DNA of 7,474 nt, taken from Akkermansia muciniphila (GTDB lineage: Bacteria > Verrucomicrobiota > Verrucomicrobiia > Verrucomicrobiales > Akkermansiaceae). This document shows positions 6,343-7,474 of this stretch, piece by piece; the first letter of the stretch is position 1, and the number at the start of each line of letters is the position of its first letter. The position numbers and the translations under genes are program-made. The notes under the pieces are model-generated. The model saw nothing but the letters and a program-made list of their open reading frames with translations. It ran no database searches and was not told where the DNA came from. The DNA lies in the NCBI GenBank assembly GCA_945870545.1, contig CAMBTF010000077.1:1-7474 (forward strand), read 5' to 3'.

Positions 6343-7227
6343 ATGCCACGCCCTTTTGCTAGCGCCGTGAACGCGCTCCCGCCCGACCCCAAGGAACTTT
6401 CCGCATTGCTGCGTCTCCTTGACGATGACACCCCCGAGGTGCGCTCCGTCGTCGCGGGACGGCTGGCGGTGGTGGGCGGCGACATCAGTGAGATGCTGCC
6501 CGGCATGGCGCGTAATCTGAGCGGACGGGACAAGGAACTCCTCGCATCCTTGCTCCTGCCCGCGCGGAGGAGGACGCTGCGCGATGAGTGGCTGACCCCT
6601 AGCTTCGGCTCCGCAGGTCTTGGCGATGACTGGGAGCTTTTCGAAAGCCATCTCCGGCTAGTCTCCGATTTCCTCCACGACGGCCTTTCGCTTCGGCAGC
6701 CGCTTTCCGATGCGCTCGACCTCCTCGCCGAGGAGGCGCAGGAAGACGGAGTCGCGAGTCCCAACGATCTGCGTGTTTTCCTGTTCGAACGGAAACGGCT
6801 CGGTCCGAACGGAGAGAACTACTATGACCTACGTAATTCGGATCTCGCATGGTGCCTTTCCGAGGGCGTATCGAACCCTATCGGGCTTGGGGTTATCTAC
6901 ATGCTAATAGGTCAGAGGCTGGGGCTTGAGATCGAGGGTATTTCCTTCCCCGGCCATTTCCTCTGCCGCATCCGCGAGGATGGTTATCCGCTGATTGTCG
7001 ATTGTTTCGATAAGGGCTGCATCCATGCCCAGAACGTGCTCACTGATCCGTCCAACGACCTTAGCCGCGAGCAGCGCCAGGCGCTGGAGGGCAGCGCGGA
7101 TCTCGGAACCATCCTGTTGCGGATACTCAACAACCTCATGGACGCGTTTGTTAGGCTGGGCCGCAGGGAGGACGCCGCGCTCATCGGAGAAATGCGCGAC
7201 TCCATGGCCATACGGCGCGGCGCGTGA
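6343..7227 (+). CDS. SirB1-like (transglutaminase-like) family protein
   Basis: The product is a 294-residue soluble protein. Residues 16-60 look like a HEAT-type helical repeat (ELSALLRLLDDDTPEVRSVV). Residues 103-225 match the SirB1 N-terminal, transglutaminase-like domain (COG2912): a helical lead-in, NYYDLRNSDLAWCLSEG (159-175), PIGLGVIYMLIGQRLGLEIE (179-198), FPGHFLCRI (202-210) and LIVDCFDKG (217-225). H205 and D220 correspond to the His and Asp of the transglutaminase triad. The catalytic Cys position, expected near N178-P179, has no cysteine, as in many SirB1 relatives, so protease or transferase activity is doubtful. The start at 6343 was chosen over an in-frame ATG at 6205, because that earlier ATG lies inside the inverted repeat and the added residues are unrelated to the family. 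A 6-base inverted repeat, ATCAAG/CTTGAT (6312-6317 and 6331-6336), precedes the start. The protein's cellular role is unknown. Confidence 0.88.
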   Translation: MPRPFASAVNALPPDPKELSALLRLLDDDTPEVRSVVAGRLAVVGGDISEMLPGMARNLSGRDKELLASLLLPARRRTLRDEWLTPSFGSAGLGDDWELFESHLRLVSDFLHDGLSLRQPLSDALDLLAEEAQEDGVASPNDLRVFLFERKRLGPNGENYYDLRNSDLAWCLSEGVSNPIGLGVIYMLIGQRLGLEIEGISFPGHFLCRIREDGYPLIVDCFDKGCIHAQNVLTDPSNDLSREQRQALEGSADLGTILLRILNNLMDAFVRLGRREDAALIGEMRDSMAIRRGA

Positions 7228-7235
7228 TTTTTCGT

Positions 7236-7265
7236 TTGCCATGTCGTTCCGGCGCGAGTTATTTT
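7236..7265 (+). promoter_or_regulatory. Probable promoter of the tRNA-Lys gene
   Basis: TTGCCA (7236-7241, five of six to the -35 consensus) is followed after 18 bases by TATTTT (7260-7265, four of six to the -10 consensus); TTATTT with a 17-base spacer is the alternative. Transcription would begin near 7272, about six bases before the mature tRNA. The position just after the sirB1-like stop codon fits an independent tRNA promoter. Confidence 0.5.
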
Positions 7266-7277
7266 TTCCCACCCAAA

Positions 7278-7350
7278 GCCTCGGTAGCTCAGTTGGTAGA
7301 GCAGAAGACTCTTAATCTTTTGGTCCTTGGTTCGAATCCAAGCCGGGGTA
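7278..7350 (+). tRNA. tRNA-Lys (anticodon CTT)
   Basis: The 73 bases fold into a full cloverleaf. The acceptor stem is GCCTCGG with CCGGGGT; the D arm is GCTC/GAGC around AGTTGGTA; the anticodon stem is GAAGA/TCTTT with loop CTCTTAA, giving anticodon CTT, which reads AAG; the variable loop is TGGTC; the T arm is CTTGG/CCAAG around TTCGAAT. The discriminator is A73, usual for lysine tRNA. The first acceptor pair is a G1-U72 wobble and pair 4-69 is U-G, which is less common. CCA is not encoded: the next bases are CTT, so it must be added by the CCA-adding enzyme. No strong terminator follows directly; the nearest candidate is the T-rich end of the repeat unit at 7404-7414. Confidence 0.96.
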
Positions 7351-7368
7351 CTTTCTTATCCATCCAAA

Positions 7369-7414
7369 ATCCCGCAGTTGAAAAACGACCGAGGCGCGGG
7401 CTGGATCATTTTTA
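7369..7414 (+). repeat. Dispersed repeat unit, copy 2
   Basis: This is the second copy of the unit at 6144-6188, in the same orientation, beginning 18 bases after the tRNA. The 26-base left block and the 11-base right block are identical between copies. The middle is GC-rich here (CGCGGGCTG). Because it ends in a T-run after a partly paired stem, it might serve as a terminator for the tRNA, although the stem has mismatches. Unlike copy 1, it is not joined to the inverted repeat. The remaining 60 bases of the window show no gene, only the motif ACCACGGAT at 7464-7472. Confidence 0.85.
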
Positions 7415-7474
7415 GACCGTCTGTCAAAAGTCCTTTCCTATTGAACCTGAAAACCGAAATGGGACCACGGATCC

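Noticed and set aside
7278..7414. tRNA-Lys 3' end as an integration site with the downstream repeat as an attachment site
   Set aside because: The repeat does not duplicate any part of the tRNA, and no integrase is in the window.
6144..7414. CRISPR array from the repeated unit
   Set aside because: There are only two copies, 1.2 kb apart, with a gene and a tRNA between them and no cas gene.
7224..7415. A 63-codon open frame crossing the tRNA (containing SVAQLVEQ and LGSNPSRGT)
   Set aside because: This is the well-known false protein made by translating a tRNA gene and its flanks.

Overview
The window is a GC-rich (roughly 60%), gene-dense bacterial chromosomal segment of 7474 bases. It carries eight protein genes (one cut by the left edge), one tRNA gene and a cluster of short intergenic repeats. 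Several points suggest a member of Verrucomicrobiota: a DUF5069 protein with a long N-terminal extension, a small helix-turn-helix-like protein of a type I associate with that phylum, and CACGGAT-type intergenic repeats. This placement is by recognition only, with no database search, and I hold it at about 0.6. None of the eight start codons has a clear Shine-Dalgarno sequence at normal spacing.

Left part (1-2797, all minus strand). In order of transcription: folP (dihydropteroate synthase, folate synthesis), a 106-residue protein with a Cro/C1-like helix-turn-helix appearance, an exported staphylococcal-nuclease-type enzyme with a C-terminal ComEA-like helix-hairpin-helix domain, and the N-terminal 227 residues of a protein with a TOTE-type archaeo-eukaryotic primase domain. 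Gaps are 46, 10 and 47 bases, so part or all of the run may be one transcript. The primase domain is the most interesting item. In its family it is normally followed by a superfamily-II helicase, and the family has been linked to mobile elements and genome conflict. The part that would decide its role lies outside the window.

Middle part (2886-6068). A DUF5069 protein on the plus strand is divergent from folP. Convergent to it, on the minus strand, are a DEDDy 3'-5' exonuclease with a GTG start and, upstream of that, a full-length YyaL/SPATA20-type thioredoxin-domain protein with a CHWCH motif. These look like ordinary housekeeping or conserved accessory genes.

Right part (6069-7474). The yyaL-like gene and the next gene on the plus strand are divergent. 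The 274-base gap between them holds two repeat elements: a 45-base unit that recurs after the tRNA, and, joined directly to it, a 108-base inverted repeat with 28-base arms. Next come a SirB1-like (transglutaminase-like) protein that lacks the usual catalytic cysteine, a tRNA-Lys(CTT) gene with a plausible sigma70-type promoter, and the second repeat copy. The repeat pair therefore brackets the sirB1-like gene and the tRNA. The last 60 bases hold no gene that I can support.

I see no CRISPR array, rRNA gene, insertion sequence or complete novel multi-gene system here. The best leads are the truncated TOTE primase gene and the composite repeat.
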